A DNA stretch of 64,000 nucleotides from Isoetes taiwanensis (GCA_021234155.1 JAJEKV010000001.1:37804826-37868825), one strand, 5' to 3'; positions 35,785-47,570 are shown, numbered from the stretch's first letter. Notes: generated by a model not told the origin, from the letters alone. Numbers and translations: made by a program.

Positions 35785-36640
35785 CATAAAACACATTTTC
35801 TAAACTATTGATGAATTCAAAACATTGTACGATTGTAGAATTCATGTAATTAAACATGATATAAATGAGCAATGTACACTTAAAAACAATCTTGCAAGCT
35901 AATGATGATATATAGAAACTGGTGTGAAATTTCGAATTAGTACAAAAAACATGATATGAGCCATTACTGGTTTTGCAAAATTATTATATGCATAAAACAC
36001 ATCTTCAAAACTATTGTATGGTTGTAGAATTCATGTAATTAAACATAACATGAACTAGCAATGAACTTGTTAAATCAATATACACTTAAAAACAGTCTTA
36101 CAAACTAATGATAATTTCGAGAAACTAGTGTGAAATTTCGAATTAGTACAAAAATTATGATATGAACCACTATTGGTTTTGTAAAATCAATATATGCATA
36201 AAACACATCTTTTAAACTTTTGATGATTCTAAAAAACTATTGCATGATCAAAGAATTCATGTAACTAAACATGATATGAACTAGCAATGATTTTGCTAAA
36301 TCAATGTACACTTAAAAACAATCTTACAAACCAATGATGATTTCTAGAAACTAGTGTGAAATTTTGAATTAGTACAAAAAATATGATATGAACCACTATT
36401 GGTTTTGTAAAATCAATATATCCATAAAACACATCTCTTAAACTATTGACGATTCCAAAAAACTATTGCACGATTAAAGAATTCATATAATTAAACATGA
36501 TATGAACTAGCAATGATTTTGCTAAATCAATGTACACTTAAAAACAACCTTACAAACTAATGATGATTTTCAGAAACTAGTGCAAAATTTTAAATTAGTA
36601 CACAAAACATGATATGAACTATTATTGGTTTTGCATAACC
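35785..36640. repeat. Satellite-like tandem array, four copies of about 206-226 bp
   Basis: CATAAAACACATC-type unit starts occur at 35785, 35991, 36197 and 36423, and a remnant at about 36640. Each unit contains AACATGATATGAACTAGCAA-like and ACTTAAAAACAATCTTAC-like blocks. Confidence 0.85.
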
Positions 36641-36737
36641 ATAAAGGACACATGGTTTTTTGTTACATTATGAATTGTTGTATATAAAAACCACCTATAT
36701 ACTGGTTTTCATGCTATTTTTTTAAACAAGTTCATTT

Positions 36738-37271
36738 TTGGGGGCCTTGTGTTACAATAAGAAAAAGACACCAAATATGGAGATGGTGAAAACCAATGGA
36801 TCAAGGAGCTGGTATATTTTAAGTACCATGAATGAAATTGAAAGCCCTAATCTAGCTGTGCAAACAATTCTGGCCTGCATAAGCAGTAAGGATATCCATG
36901 ATTATATTACATTCAAAGAGTCAAATCTCATGAACAAATCAAGGTCTCCAGTAACTTGGCTGGGATTCAATGGATGGTTCTGTCATGAATCTATGCAAAA
37001 GACAAGGAAAATATTGAAAAATACGCAAGAAATACGAAGGGAATACATCAAAGATCGGCGAAGAATCTAATACATGAACAAGAATCAAGGGTACAATGGC
37101 CCGAAGGCAAGCAGAAACATGAGACAGATGCTTAGAAGGCTCAAGACTGGCATTGAACCGAAATGCTTTGACAAGAAGGAGGTGCCTCCTTATATACCTA
37201 GGTCAACGGTCAGGATTGTGCCACTCCAATGGATGAGATCACGCCAAGTGTCGCAACAGCACCGCATATGA
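36738..37271 (+). CDS. Unrecognised open frames (two, 110 and 65 codons)
   Basis: 36738-37070 and 37074-37271 are adjacent frames separated by one stop and a few bases. Peptides such as ESPNLAVQTILACISSKDIH and RNMRQMLRRLKTGIEPKCFD have no family that I recognise. They lie between a satellite array and a poly-T tract and could be remnants of a repeat. Confidence 0.2.
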
Positions 37272-37380
37272 GAAAGACGAGAGGAAATATCTTCAGCAAG
37301 TATTGATAGCACACTTGGCAAAGGTGTGTGACTTATACCTAGAAGGTTGCAAGCTCTAACTTTGTCTTATGCAACTACCC

Positions 37381-37480
37381 TTTCTTTTTTTTTTTTCTTT
37401 TTTTCTTTTTTTTTTTGAAGGTAAGAAATTTTTTTATATTAAACAGATAGGAAGAATTACAACATATGGCCTCTCACAGA
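37381..37480 (-). mobile_element. Probable LINE 3' end on the minus strand
   Basis: On the minus strand TTTAATATAAAAAAATTTCT is followed by TACCTTC and a long A-rich run (T-rich 37381-37417 on plus). This resembles the end of the L1 fragment at 5360-5400. How far the element extends is unclear. Confidence 0.4.
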
Positions 37481-38571
37481 CCAGATAAAGTTTAAGCACA
37501 GAGATCCCATATGGATCAGATCTCATATCCGTAGCTTCTGTACTAATGTGCTTTACTCAACCTCTTCTTCTATCCATCCAGTACTACATGATAAATACCA
37601 ATCTTCCCAGCTAGATAGAGTACTATAGGAGCCCAATACAAACTTTCCAAAGGCTGCAGATAAATCTTTACTGCTCAAAAGAAAACCTCTTGCAAGAGTG
37701 GAGAAGAAGAGGGAAGAAATGAAGAGTAATATGAGTAGCCTGCCACGCTGCTCAAAGAAGCTGCACATGCTTCCACAATTTGAACAAGACCTGCAATTTC
37801 ATCAACCACTAAACTTGACAAGCTGATGTATGACACCATAAGAGAAGCTGCATTGTCGGGATATGAATAGTTAGCCTGTAATTGGCTAGACACAAAGCCC
37901 AGCCACCAAACTCCTCCTCTCTGAAGTCCGGCTCAAGATATATAAGCGTCATCCTATTCAGAAATTCCCTAGCTCGGCATCTCAAATGGTCCCATATATT
38001 ATGATGAAACTGTAAATTTTAGATCAAAGCACTCTATTCTTTCCCAAGAATTCTGCTCCAAACCTTTCTGCTAGAAAGAAAGAGCAAGAGGAAAGGGAGA
38101 AGACCAAATGTGAAAGAACCTGATAATTAAAATTTGAAACTGCAAGAAACTGGAACTGCACCACTATCTAGATCTGCCTAGAAATTTACTCCATCTTATA
38201 GGCATCCACGCCTTTTCGATGTGATTTTGCTTGGAGGGAAAAGCATCCAGGCAAAACATAATGCCTCAAAGAAGCAGAAGAGAAATTGCCACGTTAGAGG
38301 CTTACCGGCAAGAAACTAGAAGAACTGCCCTGATGCTGCTTCAAAATCCTGACTTCAAAAGAAAACCAAATTCCTCCAGCAAACTGGCCGATTCCCTGCT
38401 AGCACCTAAAGATCTTGGAAAGAAAGCCCCTCGTCAACAGCAGTGCCGGATTTGGAGAACAGGGGCAGCGGCCTGTCTCCAGAACCGCCCTAGCCGCCCG
38501 TTCTTGGCGCACACGTCCGCATTTCATACCCCCTGCTCGCTTCCTTATTCGCAAATACCCTTTCGCATCCG
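37481..38571. other. Region below the chromovirus LTR start, limits unclear
   Basis: Probably includes the rest of the 3' LTR of the chromovirus at 38.6-41.1 kb. The LTR's far end could not be fixed because no second copy or TSD was found. No gene recognised. Confidence 0.35.
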
Positions 38572-38652
38572 TGTGATGACCATCTTTTGTACATACGAAT
38601 ATAATGTTCGTATGATATGAATATCCGTATGGTCGTCACACCACCCCCCTCC
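38572..38652 (-). mobile_element. Polypurine tract and start of the chromovirus 3' LTR
   Basis: On the minus strand GGAGGGGGGTGG (38652-38641) is directly followed by TGTGACGACCATACGG, the TG start of an LTR at 38640. The first 69 bases of the LTR (38640-38572) form an inverted repeat: TGTGACGACCAT pairs with ATGGTCATCACA, and inner CATACGAA with TTCGTATG. Confidence 0.7.
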
Positions 38653-38715
38653 TACGACGACGACGACTCCTTAGAGCTAGGGCCGGAGTACTCAAACTTG
38701 GCTTATATGGGTAAT

Positions 38716-41113
38716 GTCAGTGCAACTCCGCAATTTTATCAGGAGCATTAGTCAGATTCTCGGCAGGCTCCCATGTTCTATCACTTGGTGAGTATCCTTC
38801 CCAATCGACCAAGTAATACAATCGCCGACGAAGAAACTTGGAGTCCATAATCTCTCAAACCTTGAACTCCTGATGATCACAATTTCCACTAGTGGTGGAG
38901 GTGGAGGTACTCGATCTGGAAATGGATTCACCATATAGGGTTCTAACAAAGACACATGGAATACTGGGTGAAGTCGAACTGATGGTAGAAGCTCCAGACA
39001 GAAAACAACATCACCAACTCGTTCAATGATCCGATAGAGACCCAAGCGCCGATAGTTGAGCTTGTTACAAGGACGAGCTGACGCAAGAGCCAAACAAGAT
39101 CATCAACTGCAAAAGGAGGAACATCTTGACGATGCTGATCTGCATGATCACGATAACATGCTTGGGCCTAGAGGAAATGGTGCTGAAGATCATCCTGGAG
39201 CATGCGGAGCTTCTCGAGCCTGTCCTCGGCACTGGGATTGACTGAGTCATATCCAGGAGCAATAAAAGACCACCGGAGATGCATGCCAAAATTAATGAAG
39301 GACGGTGTCTGGCTCGTCGAAGCATGGACAGAATTATTGTAAGCAAATTCCGCCAGGGGTAGCTAATCAACCCAGTCATCATGCTGATAATTGATGAAGC
39401 ATCGCAAATACTGCTCAAGTGTTTGATTAGTGCACTCCACTTGCTCGTTGGTCTCTGGGTGATGTCCGAAAGAGAGTAAATGTTCCACATGCACCAGTTG
39501 CAAAAGACACTTCCAAAAACAGGCAACAAACTAGGGGCCGCGATCACTGACAATGGTATCTCGTAAGCCATAGAGTCGAGCCACCTTTCGAAGCAAGAGA
39601 ACAGTCGTGGCTTCACTGGAGATAGAAGTGATGGAAGTAATGAAATGCGCCATCTTGGAAAAACGGTCAACGACAACACGGATGGCCCTGGGAGGTTGAA
39701 AGCTCGACAATGAAATCCACTAAAATGCTGGCTCTTCCAAGGACCGGCTGTAACTGGTAAAGGCTGAAGCAGGCCATGTGGATGGTGCTTGGGAGCTTTT
39801 TCACGACCGCAAATATCACAAGAGCGTACAAAAGTCTCAATAGTGCAGCGGAGACCTGACTACCAATAATCTCGAGCAACGAGTTCGAGAGTCTTGGCAA
39901 TCCCAAAATGGCCGGCGAGAGGAGAATCATGATAGGACTGTAGGACTTGAAGTCGGGGAGGACCATCCGGAATATACAAAAGTCCATCACGAAATAGAGC
40001 CAAGATGTGAAAATATATCCTGCGCCAAAGGATAAAAAAGAAGAGATGCTCGAATAGACTCCAACAAGGATACATCATGAGGTCTCTCGAACAAGGTGAT
40101 GGAATCAAGTCCTAGAATAACCTGTGATTGTTGATCAAATGCTGGCTTCCTCGCCTTAGGTTCGAAATAGGATCTACGAGAAAGACCACCTGGTTTCTTT
40201 TGAAATGTGCCAGACCGAAATTTGATGATGAAATCAAAAAGGGATAGCACCTGTGTATGCCATCGAACCTGATGACGATGAATAACTCGAGCAGACTGAA
40301 AATATTCCAGGTTGCGATGGTCCGCATACACAGTCACTTTATGAGGAGAACCTTCAAGAAATCGTCGTCACTCCTGAAAAGAGTCAACGATCGCCAAAAA
40401 TTTCTTAGCAGCCTGAAACTTTCGAGAATGATAGGGGATCGGGTGCGGCTCATGATCATCCCCCTCTTGTGACAAGATGCTGCCAAGAGCAAAATCTGAT
40501 GCATCGGCTTCGAGAATATAGGGACGCGAAGGATACGGGTGTGCAAGAATAGGTGCTGTTGTAAAGACATGTGTCAAAGTGATGAATGCTGACTCTGCTT
40601 CAATTATCCACTCAAAAGGGACATCCTTCCTGGTGGGATGTGTCAAAGCAAGACAAAGACAATCTCCGAATAGTTCTTGATGAAGCGGCGATAAAAATTG
40701 GCAAACCCTAAGAAGTACTGTACATATTTAACTGAGGAAGGTGTTTTCCAATCAAGAACTGTGCTGACCTTCTCTAGATCCATAGAAACACCCTGAGGTA
40801 TGATGCGATAGCCAAGAAACTCAACATTACCATGCTCGAATTGACACTTCTCCAGCTTGGTATAAAGTCCATGTTCCCGCAACTTCTGAAGGACCTTCCG
40901 AACATGTTCTTCATGCTTCGCCAAAGTCTTCGAATAAACCAGAATATCATCCAGATAGATGATCAAAAAGAGATCCAAAAACTCCCGAAAAACATCGTTA
41001 GCCATGTGTTGAAAGACCGCTGGAGCATTGGTAAGGACGAAAGGCATGACGGTATACTTGAAATGACCATACCGAGTTCGAAAGGCATAGATATGTAAGC
41101 AATCCTTATACAC
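38716..41113 (-). pseudogene. Ty3/gypsy chromovirus pol remnant (RT, RNase H, integrase, chromodomain)
   Basis: Minus-strand order is that of Ty3/gypsy. RT at 41113-40643: AFRTRYGHFKYTVMPF, catalytic YLDD at about 40957-40946, FLGFANFYRRFIKNYSE. RNase H at 40646-40112: ILEADASDFALGSILSQ and ADHRNLEYF. Integrase follows: zinc-finger end LAGHFGIAKTLELVARDYW (to 39860), a broken catalytic core, then LNYRRLGLYRIIERVGDVVF and PVFHVSLLEPY at 39093-38900. In another frame a C-terminal chromodomain is clear at about 38865-38716: LRRRLYYLVDWEGYSPSDRT and TWEPAENL, ending at TGA 38716. Frameshifts and stops break the integrase, so it is dead. The RT N-terminus is missing: homology stops near 41090, next to the Helitron-like sequence. 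Confidence 0.85.
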
Positions 41114-41200
41114 CTACCTATTTTATAAAGGAGGTGCTTTTTCCTTTAGCTATATTATTATAGCTAATTACTAGTAATGGTGCCCAGCGTTGCTGGGCAT
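41112..41200. mobile_element. Helitron-like terminus
   Basis: An AT-rich stretch, then TAATTACTAGTAATGG and a perfect 8-bp-stem hairpin TGCCCAGCGTTGCTGGGCA at 41181-41199. ACTAGT followed by a GC-rich GCCC...GGGC hairpin is the usual form of many plant Helitron ends. It begins exactly where the chromovirus RT homology is lost. No Rep/helicase gene and no matching other end was found. Confidence 0.4.
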
Positions 41201-41327
41201 AAGTTGAAACCTGTGTGAAGGATAACCTATTCAGCTCAAACTCTTTGTCATACATCTAACATATTTCAGTTTTCAACTTTTTTAACTTTTTATTACCACA
41301 AAGATTTTACAAAGGTTTTAACAATAT

Positions 41328-41939
41328 TTAAAAGAAACCTAACTCCTTCATGTTAGATAGTGTTGCATTGGTATCTCTAAGAGCTTTGAGTAGCATAGCA
41401 CGGTGCCTGTACATAGCAGTTCTGAGTGGGAGCATGTTGTTAACTTGAGCAGGTTTTGAGGTAAGCTTATAGCCAAAGTCTATAACTCTTTGTGATGTAG
41501 CTAGGAGCATATTGTCACTTGTGTATATAAGGTCTGCTATCTTGTCAACTTCTTGTTGGTTGATAATCTCAACCACTGATGTGTCCACAACTTCTTCTTG
41601 GCTACTGATCTCAGGCTCTTGCTGTTGGTCATGTGTCTGTTGGTCGTCTCTCTCATGGTTTCGTGCTTGTTGGTTTTCAGTCTCCTTGAAGTCCGATGTA
41701 GATACATGTTTGCTCATTATGTCCCTCTTTATTTTGTGCTTGTTGCTCCTTAGTGTCCCATTGATTGTCTCCTTCAAGTTCGATATAGATAACTCCTTGC
41801 TCATTATGTTGCTCCATGTGCCTTGGGTCCTCCTCGGTTCTTGAAAGCTAAATCTTCCTATTTTATAATATGGCAAAAAGGTGAAAAAGGTGAAGAAGGC
41901 AATTTTTTGAAAAAAGGCATGGCCTTCTAAAAGCTCCAC
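41328..41939 (-). CDS. Unrecognised 203-codon open frame with internal repeat
   Basis: Open from 41939 to 41328. Polar, Gln/Glu-rich, with a repeated block (IMSKELSISNLKET and IMSKHVSTSDFKET) and a low-complexity NHERDDQQTHDQQQEPEIS segment. The C-terminal part (TAMYRHRAMLLKALRDTNAT) looks helical. It lies just inside the Helitron-like terminus and might be cargo of that element. No family recognised. Confidence 0.25.
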   Translation of the reverse strand: MELLEGHAFFQKIAFFTFFTFLPYYKIGRFSFQEPRRTQGTWSNIMSKELSISNLKETINGTLRSNKHKIKRDIMSKHVSTSDFKETENQQARNHERDDQQTHDQQQEPEISSQEEVVDTSVVEIINQQEVDKIADLIYTSDNMLLATSQRVIDFGYKLTSKPAQVNNMLPLRTAMYRHRAMLLKALRDTNATLSNMKELGFF

Positions 41940-41964
41940 ATGAATATGTATTTGACATGGTGTA

Positions 41965-42083
41965 TCATAAAGGTGTAAAACATTTACCTTTTACACCTTT
42001 TTCCTTTTTTTTTACCTTTTACCTTTTACACCTTTTACCTTTTACCTTTTACACCTTTTACCTTTGATACCTTTTACCCCCTT
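41965..42083. repeat. (ACCTTTT)n-like simple repeat
   Basis: Many copies of TACCTTTT and ACACCTTTT, degenerate, about 120 bp. Confidence 0.85.
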
Positions 42084-42705
42084 TTTTTTCATGTTTTTTT
42101 TTATGGTGTAAAATTTTGTCTTTTTTTAAGATGATATGAAACTTTATTTATTTGTAGCAAGAGCCATTGGGAGAAGAAATATAGAATATACAACAGAACT
42201 GATGTTCCTAACTTTTATAACTTTTTTTATAGCAAAAATTTGGGTTGTATCATATGGTAGCCCATACGTATATGCAACAGAACAATAGGACATACATTAT
42301 CCACTAACCAATCATCTAGACCTATAGGTTGTTGGTAATGAACTCAAGCTTTGCTATGGATTTTGTCGTTCATGTTGTATCTCTTGGATTTTCTCTTCTC
42401 GTAATTTTTGTACAAAGGATAGAAATGAACGGGTGCCAAGAATAGATAGATACATACATACATACATTATTGTCCCTTGTACCCTGAGGCCCGTGGACTT
42501 ATGTAGCATGGGCGAGCTCCCTTACGGGTGCTACTAGCACATCATGCTGATTTTACAATGTAGCTTTTTCTGAAGGCTTGACTTTTTTTATATTAATACC
42601 GGCACCCAGCTTTGGATCGGCTTCATGGCCGTGCACGGGCGCGTCGTTATCAATCAGCTTTGAGCTGAACGTTTTCAGGGTGTTTATGTTGCGCCTCTCC
42701 GGCGT

Positions 42706-43680
42706 TCATAACAGAAACCCTTTTTCTTTGTGTACTTCTCGGTGCCTGGCCGTCATTTCCCGTATTGCGTCTGCCAGGTCCCTCCTTGTTTCTGACTTTG
42801 TCATCATGACGTGTACGGGCTGACCCCACCTTATATTTCTGTACTTATTCCTGATGCTTTCATATACCGGGCAATCATTTAGCATATGATTCTCATCTTC
42901 CACTTCCCCTTTGTCACAGATTCTGCATATTCGATCCTCTCTCTCTATCCCTCGCCACCTGTCCTTTTCAATCCTCAGCTCGTGACTTCCCATTCTGAAT
43001 CTTGCTAGAGTGTCTTTCCTGGCTTTTCCTATTATGTCATCCTGGTATATCTGTTGCCCTATCTGTTGTCCCGGATTGAAAACTGTCATAAGCCACATTG
43101 TCTTGGGGCCCGTGTGGTTATGCAGCCATGTGTGCGTGGCTTTGTCGGCCCACTCGTCTTTCCATTCCCCTTCAGTGATGAGGTCGCTCAAGTTTATCCC
43201 CAATTTCCTCGTCCACATTGCTACATCCCTGAACCACCCGTTGCCTTCGATTATGTGGGCTTTCGCTGATTCTCTAATCGCAATGTTTGCTAGCTTGCTT
43301 GGTTTCCCACCTGCATTGTTCCTTATAAGATATCTGATGGTCCTTTCCCATGCCCTTACTTCCATCGGTTTTTGCCCTGTCTCATATACTATAGTTGTTT
43401 GTGGTGTATTCATTCTCAGCTTAAATTCCTGCTTATGCCATTGTCTGTAAATTCCTTCTTGTTTTTCCCACTTTTTCTCCGTCAGACCTGGCCCCCAGGC
43501 TTCTGCCCCATATAGCTGTGTAGTTGCAACTACTGCACTGAACAAGTAGCATTTAATTTCCCAGTTTATTATCCTGCTTTTGTTGCAAAAAAATTTCATA
43601 TTGTAGTAGCTTCCGATGGCTGCTTGGAATCTTGTGTTTGCCCCTTTAGCCCATTTCCCCGCGGTCGCGGTGCGGGTCAT
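42706..43680 (-). pseudogene. LINE A ORF2 C-terminal domain, 324-codon open frame
   Basis: The longest uninterrupted part of the element, from ATG 43680. It contains YLFSAVVATTQLYGAEAWGP (thumb/post-RT region), and near the end a zinc-knuckle-like motif RICRICDKGEVEDENHMLND ending in CP, with CX2C and HX4C spacing. The upstream RT is broken, so the open frame is a remnant and not a functional gene. Confidence 0.7.
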
Positions 43681-45218
43681 ATCCCGGATACACAGTGATT
43701 ACGTTGATTCTTCTAGTTACGTTCCCAAGTATCTCGAGCGGTTTATGTCTACCTTTTGCCGAAAAAAGACTATTTTGGTTTTTCGAGAGATTAAGCTGTC
43801 AACCCTGTCTTTTCCACGAAATTTTCTAACGGTTTAAGTAAACTGTGCATCCCTTTGTTCTTTGTAGCCATCATGCTCAAGTCATCGCATATAGCATGAT
43901 GGGTACTTTTGGTGTTCCCTAGGGTAGGGCGCCCTGTGTCCCCTTGTTGTTTCGCTATAAAATCCTGCAGGGGCATCTATGTATATCCCAAATAATGTGG
44001 GAGATAGTGGGCACCCTGTTTGACCCCGTGTCACAATCTATCGCTTTCCTTCTTCTTCCATTTTCGCATAAACATTATAGTATAATCTCGCAATTGCCCC
44101 CACCATATCCTTTGGTGCACGTGATATCTATAAGCCTCAGTATTAGCTTTTCCCTTGGGGATTTGTGTCAAACGCTTTCCTAAAATCCACAAAGCGACAT
44201 ATTATTTTCTTTCCCTGGTTTCTATTCTGTTCTATCGAAGATTACGAGTGTCACTAAGTGGTACGTTGTTGAGTGATCCGGCCTAAACCCCGCCTTTGTC
44301 CTTGTGCTCTCGATTCCCCTTACGCCCAATTCTTGACTTGTTGTCTAAAACTTTTCCAAACCATTTTGCAAAATGGAGCTCACCATTATAGTTCCGTAAT
44401 TTCCGGTTCTCTTTTGCTCCCCCCTTTGTGTAGGGGTATCACCTGTTATCGCGCCCACCTGGATGGTAGTCCTGTGTGTATGATGCCATTAAAAATATCG
44501 TCACTTGCTTTAAGATTCTTTGCATCTACACTCTTTAATAGTTCCAACTGTTAACCCGGTATAGGTGCAGGGGGCTTTGTTATTCGCCATTCTATTCAAT
44601 GCCATCATCACTTCTGTGTATTAAAAACGGTTTGTCCATCCCTTGTAGTTCTGGTATCGGTGCTGGAGATGCCCCTGTTTTATAAAGTTTCTCCAAGTAT
44701 TTCTCCCAACCATCTGTCCCAATTTCCTCTTGTGAACTACTATTTTTCTGATTCCCCTGTCCTTTCTTTTGGAGCCCTTTCCGAATTTCGGGGTTGTTTT
44801 TCAGAGCTTAGCCAGCCCCCATTGGTGTTGTATCATTTCTGTTTCTCTTTGCTCTCGGCATTTTGAGGTATATCTTTTCTCGGTTTGGTATGTTTCCCTC
44901 CCTTTATGCTCTCGACCCTTCTTTTCTGTTTTTACGCATTAGTCATCATACCATTTCGAGGCTTTGAGCGCATCTTTCCCTCTTTTTCTTTTTCTCTTTA
45001 GAATACTTTTTTTGCTACTTTTCTTTGTTATGTCATTAAGCTTTGTCTCCATTCTACAAATGCGCTCTTGTGTGCTCCCCAATTCCATTTTCCCATTTCT
45101 TCTGAATATATTGTACAAATACATCTATTTTCTTTTTCAAGCTTGTATTTTCATTTTCCCATTAATTTCTCTTGTCTCTTGTTGCATACCTTTCGGGGTG
45201 TATCCATCCCCATAAGTG
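43681..45218 (-). pseudogene. LINE A reverse transcriptase region, badly broken
   Basis: Short frames carry RT traces: CPLSPTLFGIYID (about 44020-43980) and HAICDDLSMMATKNKG in place of YADD (about 43895-43850). There are stops and frameshifts throughout. Confidence 0.65.
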
Positions 45219-45950
45219 TTAGTTGTATGGGTGCGTGGCTCTCTCTTTTGCCCGTCGGCCGGTCGAGGCGTGAATCCGATACCATTTTCTGGCTGAAGTT
45301 TCATTCATTATCACGTAGTCCACTATACTTTTCCCATGTGCATTCTGGCTTGTGTACTTCCCTGACCCGTCCCATTTCTGTACCCCGTTGGCTATAATGG
45401 CTCCTGTGGTCGAGCATATCTCAAGTAGTAACTCTCCCTTAGAATTGGCCTCTGCTCTGTCCTCTGTTCTCCTGTCCCATTCTTCTGATCTTGTCTTGCT
45501 TGTCCATTGTCTATCTGTGTCCTCCATATTCGTGATTTGTGCCTGCCCCTGTCCTGTTCTAGCGTTCAAGTCACCTATTAATATCATTGGGCCCTGTTCT
45601 TTCCATTTCATCATGGTCTCCCCCAGTTCTAACAAATCCAGCTTATCACTGCTTGGTGGGTAATAGGCTAAAATCAAAATTAATTCTATCTTGTTTTCTA
45701 ACTGTAAACTCAAAACCATGTATCTCTTATTGACATCAGATTGCAAAATACACGCACTTTTTACTACATTATCTTTAACATAGCAGGCTAATCCTGCACT
45801 CCCTCTTCCAATTTTGAAGTTTTTCTCCTTCCAACACGTGAATAGTTCGTATCCTTCCTCCTCTGGCAATCTTTTTACATTGTGCTCCCATGTCTCCACC
45901 AGACATATTATATTTCCCCTCTCCCGATCATCCCATGGTGCCCCTTCCAT
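45219..45950 (-). pseudogene. LINE A endonuclease (EEP/APE-like)
   Basis: A 243-codon frame holds the APE-type endonuclease that nicks target DNA: IICLVETWEHNVKRLPEEEG, the catalytic block LIGDLNARTG (about residues 122-131), and SIVDYVIMNE near the end. A short tandem duplication of PWDD-coding sequence lies at the start (about 45940-45985) and a stop precedes it, so the true ORF2 start is lost. The same ETWEH and GD.NARTG signatures occur in LINE family B. Confidence 0.8.
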
Positions 45951-46220
45951 TACCCTCTCCCCATCATCCCATGGATACCCAGGTGCAATTCGATACGCCG
46001 TTTACCATATCTTGGTCGTCTTTTCCTTCATGGGTTGTTCCCTCACGGGTGTCCGTGTATTCCGCTCCGCCGCCCTTTTCCCATTCTTCTTGGTCTCCCT
46101 CTTGTCTCCACTATGTTCTTCATGGTGGTCGGGATCATATTCGATCTTCAACCTCTTTCTTCGGCTCCCGCCGGATCCGCCCCTTGCCCCCCCTCTTTCT
46201 TCCCCTTTGTGTTGACTCAT

Positions 46221-47196
46221 GTCGGGGCTATTGTTGTCTCCACTATGTTCTATTGAAAATAAATTATATATGGAACCCCTTTCCTAAATTAGCCATGGGC
46301 TGGTAGTTTCTCCTTCTCCATTTAGTGTTTAGGATCATAGATTATCCATCAACCTCAAGTAATTGTTTCTAGCTCTAGTGGACCATAGTAGAATACTCAA
46401 AAATCAACAATTACTCAAATTTTGCGGATCTTCCTTAATCCTCTAAGTTGTATGTGAATTGACATCTAATTTATTTATTACTCTTGTGCGTTGTTGGATT
46501 CGTTAAATTTAGAAAGGTGTTGACTGGTTTAGGTGTTGACGAAGTGTAGCTTGAAGTGCATTCAGTTGTGGGAGTGTGATGTTTGGGCGTTCATCCAAGT
46601 TCACGTCAAATGTCGTCATTGAACCATGTAAATGATTGATTGATTGCTCCAGCTGAGCAATGTGTTGGAGCACATTATCTGTATCATTTTCTATGGGTGC
46701 CTATAAAACAAAAGCATGATGTTAATTTTGACACTTTTTTTTTGATGCAATAAAAAACGTGTCTTACCGTAGAGTTAATAACGATGCCGTCGTCTTGGAT
46801 ACCTAAGTTATGTTCATTATTGTCGTCCATCTTTGGCCTACTATACACCAGGCACTCTACAAATGCAAGCCTTGTAGCCCTGCTAAAGAGCCATTTTATA
46901 AGCTACGCAAAAGGTCTAAAAGGCGATTTTCAAAAAAGGCTATTTTCGAAAAAGGTCGCCTTTGAAAAGGAAAAAAGGGTTAAGATCTTTTTCCTTTGCT
47001 TCTTCTTTGCTTCTTCTACGTCAGTTTCTATAAGTCGTTCTAGGCCCTTTTTAAGCTAGGCAAAAGGTTTAAAAGGATATTCCTCGAAAAGGTGCTTCTT
47101 GCCTTTTCTAAGGTAAGCGTTTGACACTTGACATTTGCCATGTATACCAATTTGGCATTTAACATTTACCAGATATACGAAAATTGATGATCTAAA
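46221..47196. other. Non-coding, AAAAGG-rich in part
   Basis: At 46910-47110 many AAAAGG/CCTTTT words resemble those at 41880-42080 on the other side of LINE A. No gene seen. Confidence 0.35.
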
Positions 47197-47284
47197 CGAA
47201 CACCAAATCCTTTGTTACATCTGGGGCAACAGATGTGTAACGAACACCAAATTCTTTGTTACATCTGGGGCAACAGATGTGGAA
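47197..47284. repeat. Two-copy 44-bp tandem repeat
   Basis: CGAACACCAAAT(C/T)CTTTGTT... unit at 47197 and 47241. Confidence 0.85.
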
Positions 47285-47285
47285 C

Positions 47286-47570
47286 GTTGCTTGAAAGGCT
47301 TTGCTTCTACTCCCATAATTCACTAAATGGGGGAAGGAAGAAAGGAAGGAAGAAATTTTTAACGTCCGCGGAACCCAATCGGGTTATGGGACCGGCTTTG
47401 AAGAGGATCTGGAAATTGCTCTGTTGCAAGGCTAGATACAATCTTATTTCAAGTTGCTTGAAAGGGTTTGCTTCTGCTCCCATAAGTCGGTAAATGGGCA
47501 TGCGGGGCTTTGAAGATGATCTGGAAATTGTTCTGTTGCAAGGCTAGATACAATCTTATTTCATTAGTGG
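47286..47570. repeat. Tandem duplication, first copy interrupted by a LINE tail
   Basis: GTTGCTTGAAAGG...CTCCCATAA at 47286 recurs at 47453, and CTTTGAAGA(G/T)GATCTGGAAATTG at 47396 recurs at 47508. The first copy is about 55 bp longer because it contains the LINE 3' fragment at 47331-47395. Confidence 0.75.
47331..47395 (-). mobile_element. Minimal LINE 3'-end fragment (family B-like)
   Basis: On the minus strand it reads GGTCCCATAACCCGATTGGG, then GGACGTTAAAAAT and a (TTCC)n-like tail, matching the last ~40 bases of LINE B copies at 52.1 and 55.6 kb. Confidence 0.7.

Larger units (their letters stand above)
42441..46220 (-). mobile_element. LINE family A, near full-length, degenerate
   Basis: Minus-strand order: a short basic ORF1-like frame (46220-46002), endonuclease, degenerate RT, then a C-terminal domain and 3' UTR. 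The 3' end reads GGGACAATAA (42476-42467) followed by a (TATG)n/(TATC)n tail at 42466-42441. That tail, rather than poly-A, sets it apart from the L1-type copies at 3.2-5.4 and 18.1 kb. The coding parts are described separately. No TSD was found. Confidence 0.8.

Noticed and set aside
35785-36640. CRISPR array
   Set aside because: Units are over 200 bp, whole-unit tandem repeats without spacers, in a plant genome.
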